From: an uncultured Burkholderiales bacterium
GTDB lineage: Bacteria; Pseudomonadota; Gammaproteobacteria; Burkholderiales; Burkholderiaceae_C
Assembly (NCBI GenBank): GCA_937927685.1
Contig: CALBSC010000072.1
Coordinates: 1-64,000, forward strand
Length of the DNA stretch: 64,000 bases
Direction of reading: 5' to 3'
Shown piece after piece: positions 25,912 through 34,675 of this stretch (the first letter of the stretch is position 1; the number at the start of each line of letters is the position of its first letter). The notes under the pieces are model-generated. The model was given only the letters and a program-made list of their open reading frames with translations. It was not told where the DNA came from and made no database searches. The position numbers and the translations under genes are program-made.

Positions 25912-26579
25912 CACTGATCTCCAGACAAGGGAAGGGTCATCGAGTTGGTTTTAGCACGATCGTGCGTTTTTTTCATTATCTCCGAATCCGTCGCCTGCAA
26001 CCACGCCGCAATGGCCTGCGGATAGATCCGGTGCTCCTGGCTCAGCACCCGCGCGGCCAGCACCTCGGGGGTGTCATCGGGCAGCACCGGCACGACGGCC
26101 TGCGCCAGGATGGGACCATGGTCCAGTTCAGCCGTGACGTGGTGCACCGTGGCGCCCGCGACTTGGCAACCGGCTTCAAGCGCCCGCTCGTGGGTGCGCA
26201 GGCCGGGAAAGGCAGGCAACAAGGAGGGGTGGATGTTCACCAGCCGCCCTGCGTAATGCCGCACAAAGCCCGGTGTGAGGATGCGCATGAAACCCGCCAG
26301 CACCACCAGGGCCGGTTGGTGCCGGTCAATCTCGTTCATCAGCGCGGCGTCAAAGGCCTCGCGGGGTTGCGCCTGGTCCGCAAAGGCCCGGTGGTCCACC
26401 ACGGCGGTGGCAATGCCCGCCTCACGGGCCAGCGCGAGCCCCGAGGCATTCGCCTGGTTGCTGATGACCGCGGCCACCCGGGCCTGGTAGCGACTGGCCC
26501 ACTGGTCGCGCTCGGCCGCCTGCACAACGGCCGCCATGTTCGAGCCGGCGCCCGATATCAGAATCACCAGGGAACGCAT
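25911..26579 (-). CDS. purN: Phosphoribosylglycinamide formyltransferase
   Basis: GAR transformylase of de novo purine synthesis, using 10-formyl-THF; 222 residues. ISGAGSNMAA is the phosphate loop, GFMRILTPGFV and NIHPSLLPAFPG carry the catalytic Asn/His, and ELDHGPILAQ the catalytic Asp. The last ~25 residues (after AAWLQATDS) are charged, AT-rich in codon use and unlike the rest; they look like read-through into former intergenic DNA. Start overlaps the HNH gene stop (TGATG). Confidence 0.95.
   Translation of the reverse strand: MRSLVILISGAGSNMAAVVQAAERDQWASRYQARVAAVISNQANASGLALAREAGIATAVVDHRAFADQAQPREAFDAALMNEIDRHQPALVVLAGFMRILTPGFVRHYAGRLVNIHPSLLPAFPGLRTHERALEAGCQVAGATVHHVTAELDHGPILAQAVVPVLPDDTPEVLAARVLSQEHRIYPQAIAAWLQATDSEIMKKTHDRAKTNSMTLPLSGDQ
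25954..25965. promoter_or_regulatory. Palindrome, candidate operator of the acyl-CoA dehydrogenase pair
   Basis: GCACGATCGTGC is a perfect 12-bp palindrome flanked by A/T runs, 43-54 bases ahead of the acyl-CoA dehydrogenase start and just downstream of GATAAT on the minus strand (25975-25980), so it would cover the transcription start. Short palindromes in this position are typical sites for TetR-family repressors of acyl-CoA catabolism. On the plus strand the palindrome is followed by GTTTTTTT and could also act as a terminator hairpin, but no rightward gene ends here. Confidence 0.4.
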
Positions 26580-27136
26580 CAGGCAGCGAGACGGGAGTGG
26601 CGTGGCAAATGGGCCGTCAGGTATTCCATCTGGTCCGCCAGGATGCGACGGTTGCGCAGGATGAAGTCTTCCCACAGCGTGGGCACATAGGGCGCGTAGA
26701 GCAAGGGCATGCGCGCCTGTTCCGGCGTGCGGTTGCCCTTGCGGTGGTTGCAGCTTTTGCAGGCGGTGACCACGTTCATCCAGGTGTCCTGTCCCTGCTG
26801 GCCAAACGGCATGATGTGCTCGCGCGTGAGGTCGCTTTCGTGGAAGGTGTCACCGCAATAGGCACACAGGTTGCGGTCGCGGGCGAACAACTTGCTGTTG
26901 GTGAGCCCGGGGCGCAGGTCGAAGGGGTTGATGCTGGGCACGCCACGTGTGCCGATGATGCTGTTGACATGGATGATCGATTGCTGTCCGGTGCGGGCAT
27001 TGTGCCCGCCCCGGAACACAGCCACCGGCAAGCCCGCCTCCCAGCGCACCTCATCGGCGGCGTAATGGATCACGGCCTGCTCCAGCGAGATCCAGGATTG
27101 CGGCAGTCCCTGCCCCGACAGCTTCAAGACCTTCAA
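26579..27136 (-). CDS. HNH endonuclease family protein
   Basis: A 185-residue protein with a C-terminal HNH nuclease fold: zinc cysteines C91/C94 (LCAYCG) and C126/C129 (CKSCNHRKGN), first His H107 (LTREHIMPFG), Asn N121 and final His H131. I set the start at TTG (KVLKLSGQ) because a strong Shine-Dalgarno AAGGAGG (27143-27149) lies six bases upstream and the conserved part begins there; longer in-frame starts lack one. Such stand-alone HNH proteins are conserved in Burkholderiales housekeeping loci; no toxin, phage or restriction partner is near. First gene of HNH-purN-acyl-CoA dehydrogenases. Confidence 0.88.
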   Translation of the reverse strand: MKVLKLSGQGLPQSWISLEQAVIHYAADEVRWEAGLPVAVFRGGHNARTGQQSIIHVNSIIGTRGVPSINPFDLRPGLTNSKLFARDRNLCAYCGDTFHESDLTREHIMPFGQQGQDTWMNVVTACKSCNHRKGNRTPEQARMPLLYAPYVPTLWEDFILRNRRILADQMEYLTAHLPRHSRLAA

Positions 27137-27142
27137 GATCAG

Positions 27143-27149
27143 CCTCCTT
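27143..27149 (-). promoter_or_regulatory. Shine-Dalgarno fixing a TTG start (HNH gene)
   Basis: AAGGAGG on the minus strand, six bases before the TTG codon at 27136. It decides the start of the HNH protein. Confidence 0.65.
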
Positions 27150-27166
27150 CGTGGGGAATCAGGGAC

Positions 27167-27172
27167 AATATA
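27167..27172 (-). promoter_or_regulatory. Candidate -10 of the HNH-purN operon
   Basis: TATATT on the minus strand in the 79-nt gap between divergent HNH and ribF genes. The same AT-rich block (AATATA on the plus strand) could also serve ribF, so the two promoters may overlap. Confidence 0.4.
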
Positions 27173-27215
27173 CCCGCTTTTGACGACATTCCGACGACAC
27201 AACATCCCCCCGCCC

Positions 27216-28259
27216 ATGCAGATCTTTCGTGGCTTTCATCACGCTGCCCTGGCCCCGGCCTGTGCCCTGACCATTGGCAACTTCGATGGCGTGCACCGCG
27301 GCCATCAGGCCATGCTGGCGCTGCTGCGCTCCGAGGCACGCCACCGCGGTGTGCCCAGCTGCGTGATGACCTTTGAGCCGCACCCGCGTGACTTCTTTGC
27401 CCGCCTGCAGCACAACCCGTCCCTGGCGCCAGCCCGCATCGCCAACCTGCGCGACAAACTGGAAGAGTTGCGCGCCTGTGGCATTGACCAGTGCGTGGTG
27501 CTGCCCTTCAACCAGGACTTTGCCAGCCAGCAGCCGCAAGCCTTCATCGACGAGGTGCTGTTGAACGGGCTGGGCGTGCGCTACCTGCTGGTGGGGGACG
27601 ATTTCCGCTTTGGCGCTCGCCGCGCCGGCGATTACGAACTCCTGGTGCAGGCGGGCCGCAGCCAGGGGTTTGATGTGGCGCGCATGAACAGCTACGAGCT
27701 CGACGGCCTGCGGGTGTCCAGCTCCGAAGTCCGCACCGCCCTGGCGCGGGGTGACATGCAGGCCGCTGCCCAACTGCTCGGTCGTCCTTACGCCATCTCC
27801 GGACACGTGGTGCATGGCCGGCGTCTGGGCCGTGAACTCAACTGTCGCACCCTCAATGTGCGCTTCCAGCACTGGAAACCCGCCGCCAGCGGCATCTTCG
27901 TGGCACGCGTGCACGGCTTGCATGACCAGCCCCTGCGCAGCGTGGCCAACCTGGGCGTGCGCCCCTCACTCGACGCCAACGATGTGAATGGCGGGCGCGT
28001 GCTGCTGGAGACCCATTGCCTGGACTGGCCCGCCCAGCTGGGCCTGGAAGGGGGCTACAGTAAAATCATTCGCGTGGAACTGCTGCACAAACTGCACGAC
28101 GAGTTGAAGTACGACGGTCTGGAAGCCCTGCAACAAGGCATTGCGCGAGACTGCGAAGACGCACGCCTGTGGTTTGCCGCGCATGAAGCGCACAGCAGCG
28201 CCGGCGCGACCACCAGTCACACCACCACCCGTCGCCAGACCACGCGCGACCGAATTTAA
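27216..28259 (+). CDS. ribF: Bifunctional riboflavin kinase/FAD synthetase
   Basis: Makes FMN from riboflavin and then FAD; 347 residues. The N-terminal nucleotidyltransferase domain has TIGNFDGVHRGHQ (residues 19-31) and VSSSEVRTAL; the C-terminal flavokinase domain has SGHVVHGRRLGR and RTLNV. The final ~25 residues (SSAGATTSHTTTRRQTT) are a low-complexity Ser/Thr/Arg tail of unknown role. It lies 88 nt ahead of ileS, in the ribF-ileS-lspA order common in proteobacteria. No FMN riboswitch is visible upstream. Confidence 0.96.
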   Translation: MQIFRGFHHAALAPACALTIGNFDGVHRGHQAMLALLRSEARHRGVPSCVMTFEPHPRDFFARLQHNPSLAPARIANLRDKLEELRACGIDQCVVLPFNQDFASQQPQAFIDEVLLNGLGVRYLLVGDDFRFGARRAGDYELLVQAGRSQGFDVARMNSYELDGLRVSSSEVRTALARGDMQAAAQLLGRPYAISGHVVHGRRLGRELNCRTLNVRFQHWKPAASGIFVARVHGLHDQPLRSVANLGVRPSLDANDVNGGRVLLETHCLDWPAQLGLEGGYSKIIRVELLHKLHDELKYDGLEALQQGIARDCEDARLWFAAHEAHSSAGATTSHTTTRRQTTRDRI

Positions 28260-28347
28260 ACGGCACCCGCCGCTTGCCGTCCCGGTGCGCACGCCGCGCA
28301 TCGTCCCCAGACCGAACAGCCGTGCCTGAACCACGGCGAACCCCATC

Positions 28348-31233
28348 ATGTCGACCTCTTCCGCTCCCGACTACCGCACCACCCTGAACCTGCCGGACAC
28401 GCCCTTCCCCATGCGCGGCGACCTGCCCAAGCGCGAGCCGGCCTGGGTCCGGGACTGGAACGAGCAAGGCGTTTACAAGAGCCTGCGCCTGGCCCGCCAC
28501 GGCGCGCCGCTCTTTGTGCTGCACGACGGCCCCCCCTATGCCAACGGCAAGCTGCACATTGGCCACGCCCTCAACAAGGTGCTGAAAGACATGATCGTCA
28601 AGTCGCGCCAGCTCGCCGGCTATGACGCCCAATACATCCCCGGTTGGGACTGCCACGGCCTGCCGATTGAAAACGCCATCGAGAAACTGCATGGGCGAAA
28701 ACTCAGCCGCGACGACATGCAGGCCAAGAGCCGCGCCTTTGCCACCGAGCAGATCGACCAGCAGCGCGAGGACTTCAAACGCCTGGGCGTGCTGGGCGAC
28801 TGGGAACGACCCTACCGCACCATGGACCCGGCCAACGAAGCGGGCCAACTGCGTGCCTTCAAACGCGTGATCGAGCGTGGCTTTGTGTACCGTGGCCTGA
28901 AGCCGGTGTACTGGTGCTTTGACTGCGGCTCCTCGCTGGCGGAATTTGAAATTGAATACGCCGACAAAAAGAGCGACACCCTGGACGTGGCCTTTCGCAG
29001 CGCCGAGCCCGCGCAGCTGGCCCAGGCCTTTGGCCTGAGCGCCTTGCCGGGCGAAGCCTTTGTGGTGATCTGGACCACCACCGCCTGGACGATCCCGGCC
29101 AACCAGGCACTCAATGCGCACCCCGACATCGACTACGCGCTGGTGCAGACCGAGCGCGGCGCGCTGGTGCTGGCCGCCTCGCTGGTCGAGAAATGCCTGG
29201 AACGCTATGGCCTGCAAGGTGAGGTGATCGCCACTGCCCCGGGCAAGGCGCTGGCTGGCTTGAGCTTCGAGCATCCGCTGTACGCTGTTGATCCGGGCTT
29301 TCAGCGCCACGCCAAGATCCTGTTGGCCGACTACGTCGGTGAGGGCGACGGCACCGGCATCGTGCACTCGGCCCCGGCCTATGGTCTGGACGACTTCAAC
29401 AGCTGCGTTTCCCACGGGCTGGCCTACCAGGACATCCTCAACCCGGTGCAGGGTCAGGGGGCCTATGCCCCGGATTTCCCGCTCTTTGGCGGCCAGCACA
29501 TCTGGAAAGCCGTGCCGGGCATCCTGGATACGCTCAAGGGCGCGGGCCGCTTGATGGCAACCCAGCCCATCACCCACAGCTACCCCCATTGCTGGCGCCA
29601 CAAAACGCCGGTGATTTACCGCGCGGCCGCGCAGTGGTTTGTGCGCATGGACGAGGGCGAGGGCGTCTTCACCCGGGACAAGGCCCCCCAGACGCTGCGC
29701 CAACTGGCCCTGCAGGCCATCGACAACACCCAGTTCTATCCCGAGAACGGCCGGGCCCGTCTGCGCGACATGATCGCCAACCGGCCCGACTGGTGCATCT
29801 CGCGCCAGCGCAGCTGGGGCGTACCCCTGCCCTTCTTCCTGCACCGCGACTCGGGTGAACTGCACCCGCGCACCATGGAGATCCTGGACCAGGCGGCCGA
29901 CATTGTCGAGCAGGGCGGCATCGAGGCCTGGAGCCGCGTCACGCCCGAAGAGATCCTGGGCGCTCAAGATGCCGAGCAATACACCAAGAGCACCGACATC
30001 CTGGAGGTCTGGTTTGATTCCGGCTCGACCTTCCAGCACGTGCTGCGCGGCAGCCACCTGCACGCCTATGACCGCCCACCCTTCCACGATCAGGGCCCCG
30101 AGGCCGACCTGTACCTGGAAGGCCATGACCAGCACCGGGGCTGGTTCCACAGCTCACTGCTACTCGGCTGCGCCCTCTATGACCGTGCCCCCTACCGCGG
30201 TCTGTTGACCCACGGCTTTGCCACCGACGGCCAGGGCCGCAAGATGAGCAAGTCGCTAGGCAACGTGGTGATCCCGCAGGAAGTGACCGACAAACTCGGC
30301 GCCGAGATCGTGCGCCTGTGGGTGGCCGCCACCGACTACTCGGGCGACCTCAACATCGACGACAAGATCCTGGCCCGCGTGGTGGACGCCTACCGACGCA
30401 TCCGCAACACGCTGCGCTTCCTGATGGCTAACGTGAGCGACTTCAACGCCGCCACCGACACCGTGCCGGCGGATCAGCTGCTGGAAATTGACCGCTACGC
30501 GCTGAGCAAACTGGCGGCCGTACAGGCCGAGATCCTGGGCCACTGGACGCCCGAGGCCGGTGTGTTCCAGGGCGGGCATTTTGGCGCTTACGAATTCCAC
30601 CCGGTGGTGAGCAAGCTGCAGGTGTATTGCTCGGAGGAGCTGGGCGCGTTCTACCTGGACATCCTGAAAGACCGGCTCTACACCACGGGCCCGCATTCGC
30701 TGGCGCGCCGCAGCGCGCAGACCGTGCTGTGGCAGATCACCCAGGCCATGCTGCGCTGGATGGCGCCTTTCCTGAGCTTCACCGCCGAGGAGGCCTGGCA
30801 GGTGCTGGGCAACCCCCAAAGCATCTTCCACGACACCTACCTGAAGCTGGCCGAGCCCGATGCGGCCCTGCTGGCCAAGTGGACGCGCATCCGCGAGATC
30901 CGCGATGCGGTCAACAAGGACATCGAGGCGTTGCGCAGTGCCGGTCAGGTCGGCGCATCGCTGCAGGCCGAGGTGACGCTCACGGTGAACGCTGACGACC
31001 ATGCACGCCTGGCCTCGCTGGGCGAGGACCTGAAATTCGTCTTCATCACCTCGGCCTTGCACCTGCACAGCGGCGCTGAACTGGGCATCGAGGCGAGGCC
31101 GAGCACCGCCGTCAAGTGCGAACGCTGCTGGCACTACCGCGACGACGTCGGCCACGATGCCGCTCACCCGACGCTGTGCGGTCGTTGCACGAGCAACCTC
31201 TACGGTCCGGGGGAGTCGCGCACGTGTGCCTGA
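28348..31233 (+). CDS. ileS: Isoleucine--tRNA ligase
   Basis: Class Ia synthetase of 961 residues charging tRNA-Ile. HIGH motif in PPYANGKLHIGHALN (HIGH at 70-73); CP1 editing domain with TTTAWTIPANQALN; KMSKS in GRKMSKSLGN at about 632-636; and a C-terminal zinc knuckle CERCWHYR...CGRC near residues 925-952 as in bacterial-type IleRS. The bacterial-type (mupirocin-sensitive class) architecture is suggested by the KMSKS-proximal sequence and C-terminal zinc finger. Confidence 0.98.
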   Translation: MSTSSAPDYRTTLNLPDTPFPMRGDLPKREPAWVRDWNEQGVYKSLRLARHGAPLFVLHDGPPYANGKLHIGHALNKVLKDMIVKSRQLAGYDAQYIPGWDCHGLPIENAIEKLHGRKLSRDDMQAKSRAFATEQIDQQREDFKRLGVLGDWERPYRTMDPANEAGQLRAFKRVIERGFVYRGLKPVYWCFDCGSSLAEFEIEYADKKSDTLDVAFRSAEPAQLAQAFGLSALPGEAFVVIWTTTAWTIPANQALNAHPDIDYALVQTERGALVLAASLVEKCLERYGLQGEVIATAPGKALAGLSFEHPLYAVDPGFQRHAKILLADYVGEGDGTGIVHSAPAYGLDDFNSCVSHGLAYQDILNPVQGQGAYAPDFPLFGGQHIWKAVPGILDTLKGAGRLMATQPITHSYPHCWRHKTPVIYRAAAQWFVRMDEGEGVFTRDKAPQTLRQLALQAIDNTQFYPENGRARLRDMIANRPDWCISRQRSWGVPLPFFLHRDSGELHPRTMEILDQAADIVEQGGIEAWSRVTPEEILGAQDAEQYTKSTDILEVWFDSGSTFQHVLRGSHLHAYDRPPFHDQGPEADLYLEGHDQHRGWFHSSLLLGCALYDRAPYRGLLTHGFATDGQGRKMSKSLGNVVIPQEVTDKLGAEIVRLWVAATDYSGDLNIDDKILARVVDAYRRIRNTLRFLMANVSDFNAATDTVPADQLLEIDRYALSKLAAVQAEILGHWTPEAGVFQGGHFGAYEFHPVVSKLQVYCSEELGAFYLDILKDRLYTTGPHSLARRSAQTVLWQITQAMLRWMAPFLSFTAEEAWQVLGNPQSIFHDTYLKLAEPDAALLAKWTRIREIRDAVNKDIEALRSAGQVGASLQAEVTLTVNADDHARLASLGEDLKFVFITSALHLHSGAELGIEARPSTAVKCERCWHYRDDVGHDAAHPTLCGRCTSNLYGPGESRTCA

Positions 31234-31309
31234 TGCCCGGGAAGCCCGCGCTCCCTGCGCCTCGCCAGTTCCTGCCCCGCCAGTCCCTGAACGCAACCCG
31301 CCATTCCCC

Positions 31310-31816
31310 ATGAGCACACGACGTCCCCACGCTCACCGCGCGCCTTCCATCTGGCTGTGGCTCTCGCTGGCCCTGCTGGTGCTGGTGATCGATCAACTCA
31401 CCAAGTGGCTGATCGTGGGGCAATTCGTGCTCGGCGACAGCCGTCCCGTCACCGGTTTTTTCAACCTGGTGCGGGCCCACAACACGGGGGCGGCCTTCTC
31501 GTTCCTGGCCCACGCGGGCGGCTGGCAGCGCTGGTTGTTCACCGGCATTGGCATCGCCGCTTCCGCCTTGATGGTCTGGATGCTGCGCGCCCACCCCGGA
31601 CAAAAACTGTTCGGCTTTGCCATTGCATGCATTCTGGGCGGGGCCATCGGCAACGTCATCGACCGGCTGGTGCACGGCTACGTGGTGGACTTTCTCGATC
31701 TCCACTGGGCTGGCTGGCACTTCCCGGCCTTCAACGCGGCTGACAGCGCCATCACACTGGGCGCGGCCTGCCTGCTGCTCGACGAGTTGCTGCGCGTCAA
31801 GCGCTCGACAGGCTGA
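31310..31816 (+). CDS. lspA: Lipoprotein signal peptidase (signal peptidase II)
   Basis: Inner-membrane aspartyl protease of 168 residues that cleaves prolipoproteins. Four hydrophobic segments; catalytic aspartates D118 (GNVIDRLVHGYVVDF) and D145 (FPAFNAADSAI). The in-frame ORF begins much earlier inside the gap after ileS, but MSTRRPHAH is the family-like start. Its stop codon directly abuts the stop of the convergent quinone reductase gene, leaving no room for a terminator between them. Confidence 0.96.
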   Translation: MSTRRPHAHRAPSIWLWLSLALLVLVIDQLTKWLIVGQFVLGDSRPVTGFFNLVRAHNTGAAFSFLAHAGGWQRWLFTGIGIAASALMVWMLRAHPGQKLFGFAIACILGGAIGNVIDRLVHGYVVDFLDLHWAGWHFPAFNAADSAITLGAACLLLDELLRVKRSTG

Positions 31817-32800
31817 TTACAGCGTGAAGATGGTGCAACCCGTCGTCTTGCGGGCTTCCAGGTCGCGGTGCGCCTGCTGCACGTCCTCCAGGGCGTATCG
31901 CTGATCGATCGCAATCTTCACCTGGCCCGAACTCACCACGGCAGACAAGTCGTCCATCATGGACTGGGCCGATTCGCGGCTCGAGAGGTGCGAGAACAGG
32001 GTCTGGCGTGTGACGTAGATCGACCCCTTGCCGGCCAGAATGCCGGGGGCAAATGACGGCACCGGGCCCGATGCATTGCCAAACGAGGCCATCAGGCCGA
32101 ACGGTGACAGGCAGTCCAGCGATTTTTCCCAGGTGTCCTTGCCCACCGAGTCGTACACCACCTTGACGCCCTTGCCGTTGGTGATCTCCTTGACCTGGGC
32201 CAGAAAGTCTTCGCGGCTGTAGTTGATGACGTGCGCGGCACCGGCTTTGCGCGCCAGTTCGCACTTTTCATCGGTGCCGGCCGTGCCGATCAGCTTCAGG
32301 CCCAGGGCCTTGGCCCATTGGCAGGCAATCAGGCCCACGCCCCCCGCAGCCGCATGGAACAGGATGTGGTCGCCAGCTTGCAGCCCGCCCTGGGGCAAGG
32401 TGCGCTTGAGCAGGTATTGCGCGGTCAGGCCCTTGAGCATCATGGCCGCACCGGTCTCGAAGCTGATGTCGTCGGGCAGACGGCACACCAGCTTGGCAGG
32501 CATCACCCGCACATCGCTGTAGCTGCCCGGCGGGTTGGAGGCATAGGCGGCACGGTCGCCCACCTTGAGGTGGGTGACGCCCTCGCCCACGGCCTCGACC
32601 ACGCCTGAGGCTTCCATGCCCATCATCAGCGGCATGGGCAACTGGTACAGGCCCGAGCGCTGGTAGACGTCGATGAAGTTCAAGCCGGCGTTCTTGTGAC
32701 GGATGCGGATTTCACCGGGTCCGGGATCGCCCACCTGAACGTCGATGATCTTCATTTCTTCGGGACCGCCATTACGGTCGATGCGCACGGCACGGGACAT
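31817..32800 (-). CDS. NADPH:quinone oxidoreductase (QorA-like, zinc-independent MDR)
   Basis: Cytoplasmic medium-chain reductase of 327 residues. GroES-like N-terminal domain (GLNFIDVYQRSGLY, the quinone reductase signature), then a Rossmann domain with HAAAGGVGLIACQWAK binding NADPH. The zinc-ligand residues of alcohol dehydrogenases are absent. It would catalyse one-electron quinone reduction or reduce small enones. GGAG lies ahead of the ATG. Gene is monocistronic, convergent with lspA and divergent from a DMT exporter. Confidence 0.94.
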   Translation of the reverse strand: MSRAVRIDRNGGPEEMKIIDVQVGDPGPGEIRIRHKNAGLNFIDVYQRSGLYQLPMPLMMGMEASGVVEAVGEGVTHLKVGDRAAYASNPPGSYSDVRVMPAKLVCRLPDDISFETGAAMMLKGLTAQYLLKRTLPQGGLQAGDHILFHAAAGGVGLIACQWAKALGLKLIGTAGTDEKCELARKAGAAHVINYSREDFLAQVKEITNGKGVKVVYDSVGKDTWEKSLDCLSPFGLMASFGNASGPVPSFAPGILAGKGSIYVTRQTLFSHLSSRESAQSMMDDLSAVVSSGQVKIAIDQRYALEDVQQAHRDLEARKTTGCTIFTL

Positions 32801-32929
32801 GGATTGCTCCTCTGGGGGAAAGTTAGCGTTGTGAGAGGCCGGATCGTGCCACGAATCGGGTGTCCGAGGGTGTCACCCGGGTATCGCCCGGCATGCGGGT
32901 TGCACCGGGCGGCCCCTCCCTGTCTGCGG

Positions 32930-32935
32930 TAGAGT
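32930..32935 (+). promoter_or_regulatory. -10-like hexamer six bases before the DMT exporter start
   Basis: TAGAGT, then CCGGAC, then ATG at 32942; no Shine-Dalgarno. Compatible with a leaderless transcript. Confidence 0.35.
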
Positions 32936-32941
32936 CCGGAC

Positions 32942-33859
32942 ATGTCCGCACCTGGCCATCTCACCCCCCGCACAGCCGGTCTGCTGCTGATTCCCCCCGT
33001 GTTGTGGGCCGGCAATGCCGTGGTCGGGCGTCTGGTCAGTGAGTCCATCCCCCCCATCACGCTGAACTTGCTGCGCTGGTCGCTGGCCTTTCTGTTTCTC
33101 TTGCCGCTGGCCTGGCCGGTGCTGCGTTGGGGCAGCGGGCTGTGGGGGCACTGGAAACGCTTTGCGCTCCTGGGTCTGCTGGGCGTGGGCGCCTACAACA
33201 GCTTCCAGTACCTGGCCCTGCACACTTCAACGCCCATCAACGTGACCCTGGTGGCCTCGAGTGCGCCCATCTTCATGCTGGTCATGGGCACGCTGTTTTT
33301 CGGGCAACGGGCGCAAACCCGTCAATGGATCGGGGCGGCCTTGTCGGTCCTGGGGGTGTTGCTGGTGCTCAGCCGGGGCGACTGGAACACCCTGGTGCAA
33401 GTGCGGCTGGTCATCGGTGACGTCTATGTGCTGTGCGCCACGGCCGCCTGGGCCTGGTACAGCTGGCTGCTGAGCCAGCCCAAGGATCCGCCCGCCATCC
33501 GAGCCAACTGGGCGCAGTACCTGCTCGCCCAGATGGTCTTTGGCCTGATGTGGGCGGGTGGCTTCACCTGGGTCGAGTGGACGGTTCAAGCACGTGAGAT
33601 CGTGTGGAGCAACGGCATGGTCGCGGCACTGGTGTTTGTCGCGGTGGGGCCGTCCCTGCTGGCCTATCGCAGCTGGGGGCTGGGTGTGCAACGCGCAGGG
33701 CCCAGCACGGCTGCATTTTTCGCCAACCTCACGCCGCTGTTTGCAGCCCTGCTGTCCTCGGTGATGCTGGGCGAATTGCCCAGGATCTACCACCTGCTGG
33801 CCTTTGTGCTGATCGTGGGCGGCATCGTGGTGTCATCGTCGCGACGACCCACGACCTAG
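32942..33859 (+). CDS. DMT-family (EamA) transporter 1
   Basis: Inner-membrane protein of 305 residues with ten hydrophobic segments in two EamA repeats. PPVLWAGNAVVGRL and TSTPINVTLVASSAPIFMLVMG correspond to conserved helices of each repeat. Members export amino acids, nucleobases or drugs; substrate unknown. Arises from a divergent 141-nt gap with the quinone reductase gene; the same family appears twice more in this window. Confidence 0.93.
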   Translation: MSAPGHLTPRTAGLLLIPPVLWAGNAVVGRLVSESIPPITLNLLRWSLAFLFLLPLAWPVLRWGSGLWGHWKRFALLGLLGVGAYNSFQYLALHTSTPINVTLVASSAPIFMLVMGTLFFGQRAQTRQWIGAALSVLGVLLVLSRGDWNTLVQVRLVIGDVYVLCATAAWAWYSWLLSQPKDPPAIRANWAQYLLAQMVFGLMWAGGFTWVEWTVQAREIVWSNGMVAALVFVAVGPSLLAYRSWGLGVQRAGPSTAAFFANLTPLFAALLSSVMLGELPRIYHLLAFVLIVGGIVVSSSRRPTT

Positions 33860-33880
33860 CCGCCCGCTCAACGCCCCGGG

Positions 33881-34675
33881 TCAGTAGGTGCCAGGATAGG
33901 CACCGCCGTCGATCAGCACGTTCTGCCCGGTGATGTAGCTGGCCTGCTGGCTGCACAGGAAAGCGCAGGTGTCACCGAATTCCTCGGCCGTTCCAAAGCG
34001 TTGTGCCGGAATGGTTTTCTTGCGCACATCGGCGATCTGGTCGATCGACTTGCCCTGCTTCTCCGCGGCGCCCTTCATGGTGCCGCGCAGGCGGTCGGTG
34101 TCAAAGGCGCCGGGCAGGAGGTTGTTGATGGTGACGTTGCGCGAGGCCAGTTGCGTGGTGCGCGACACGCCCGCGATGAAACCGGTCAACCCACTGCGCG
34201 CGCCGTTGGACAGGCCGAGGATGTCGATCGGCGCTTTCACTGCGCTGGAGGTGATGTTGACGATGCGACCAAACCCGCGCTCGGCCATCCCGTCCACCGT
34301 GGCCTTGAGCAACTCGATGGGCGTGAGCATGTTGGCATCGACCGCCTTGATCCAGGCCTCGCGCTCCCAGTCGCGGAAGTCGCCAGGGGGCGGGCCGCCG
34401 GCATTGGTGACGACGATGTCGAAGGCCTTGCCCGGACCACCCGCCACCGACCAGATGGCGTCACGTCCGGCCGGTGTGGTGATGTCCACAGCCACCGGCA
34501 GGATGGTGGAACCCCAGGCGCGCAGCTGCTGGGCAGCCGCCTCCAGCGCCTCGGCGCCACGCGCCACGATCACCACATTCACGCCCTCGCGTGCGAGGGA
34601 GTTGGCACAGCCAAAGCCCAGGCCCTTGCTTGCTCCGCCCACCAGGGCCCATTTGCCTTTGAGTCCGAGATCCAT
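33881..34675 (-). CDS. Atypical SDR-family oxidoreductase (FabG-like, altered active site)
   Basis: A 264-residue Rossmann protein. The cofactor motif is VGGASKGLGFG, and NAG is present as VTNAGGPPPGD. In the place of the SDR catalytic YxxxK it has SNGAR (ILGLSNGARSGLTG), so the canonical Tyr and Lys are missing, as in a known SDR subgroup annotated BKR-like. SSAVKAP supplies the Ser. C-terminal ITGQNVLIDGGAYPGTY is conserved. It is coupled to the upstream DMT exporter gene by a TGATG overlap. Substrate and even catalysis are uncertain. Confidence 0.9.
   Translation of the reverse strand: MDLGLKGKWALVGGASKGLGFGCANSLAREGVNVVIVARGAEALEAAAQQLRAWGSTILPVAVDITTPAGRDAIWSVAGGPGKAFDIVVTNAGGPPPGDFRDWEREAWIKAVDANMLTPIELLKATVDGMAERGFGRIVNITSSAVKAPIDILGLSNGARSGLTGFIAGVSRTTQLASRNVTINNLLPGAFDTDRLRGTMKGAAEKQGKSIDQIADVRKKTIPAQRFGTAEEFGDTCAFLCSQQASYITGQNVLIDGGAYPGTY

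Noticed and set aside
26752..26900. HNH protein as part of a restriction or defence system
   Set aside because: No methyltransferase, helicase or other defence gene nearby; it is coupled to purN in a housekeeping operon.
27137..27215. FMN riboswitch ahead of ribF
   Set aside because: The 79-nt divergent gap is too short and shows no RFN-element sequence.
28066..30150. 694-codon open frame antisense to ileS
   Set aside because: GC-rich coding sequences leave long open frames on the opposite strand; the antisense product has low-complexity Gly/Arg/His/Val composition and no recognisable family, while ileS is certain.
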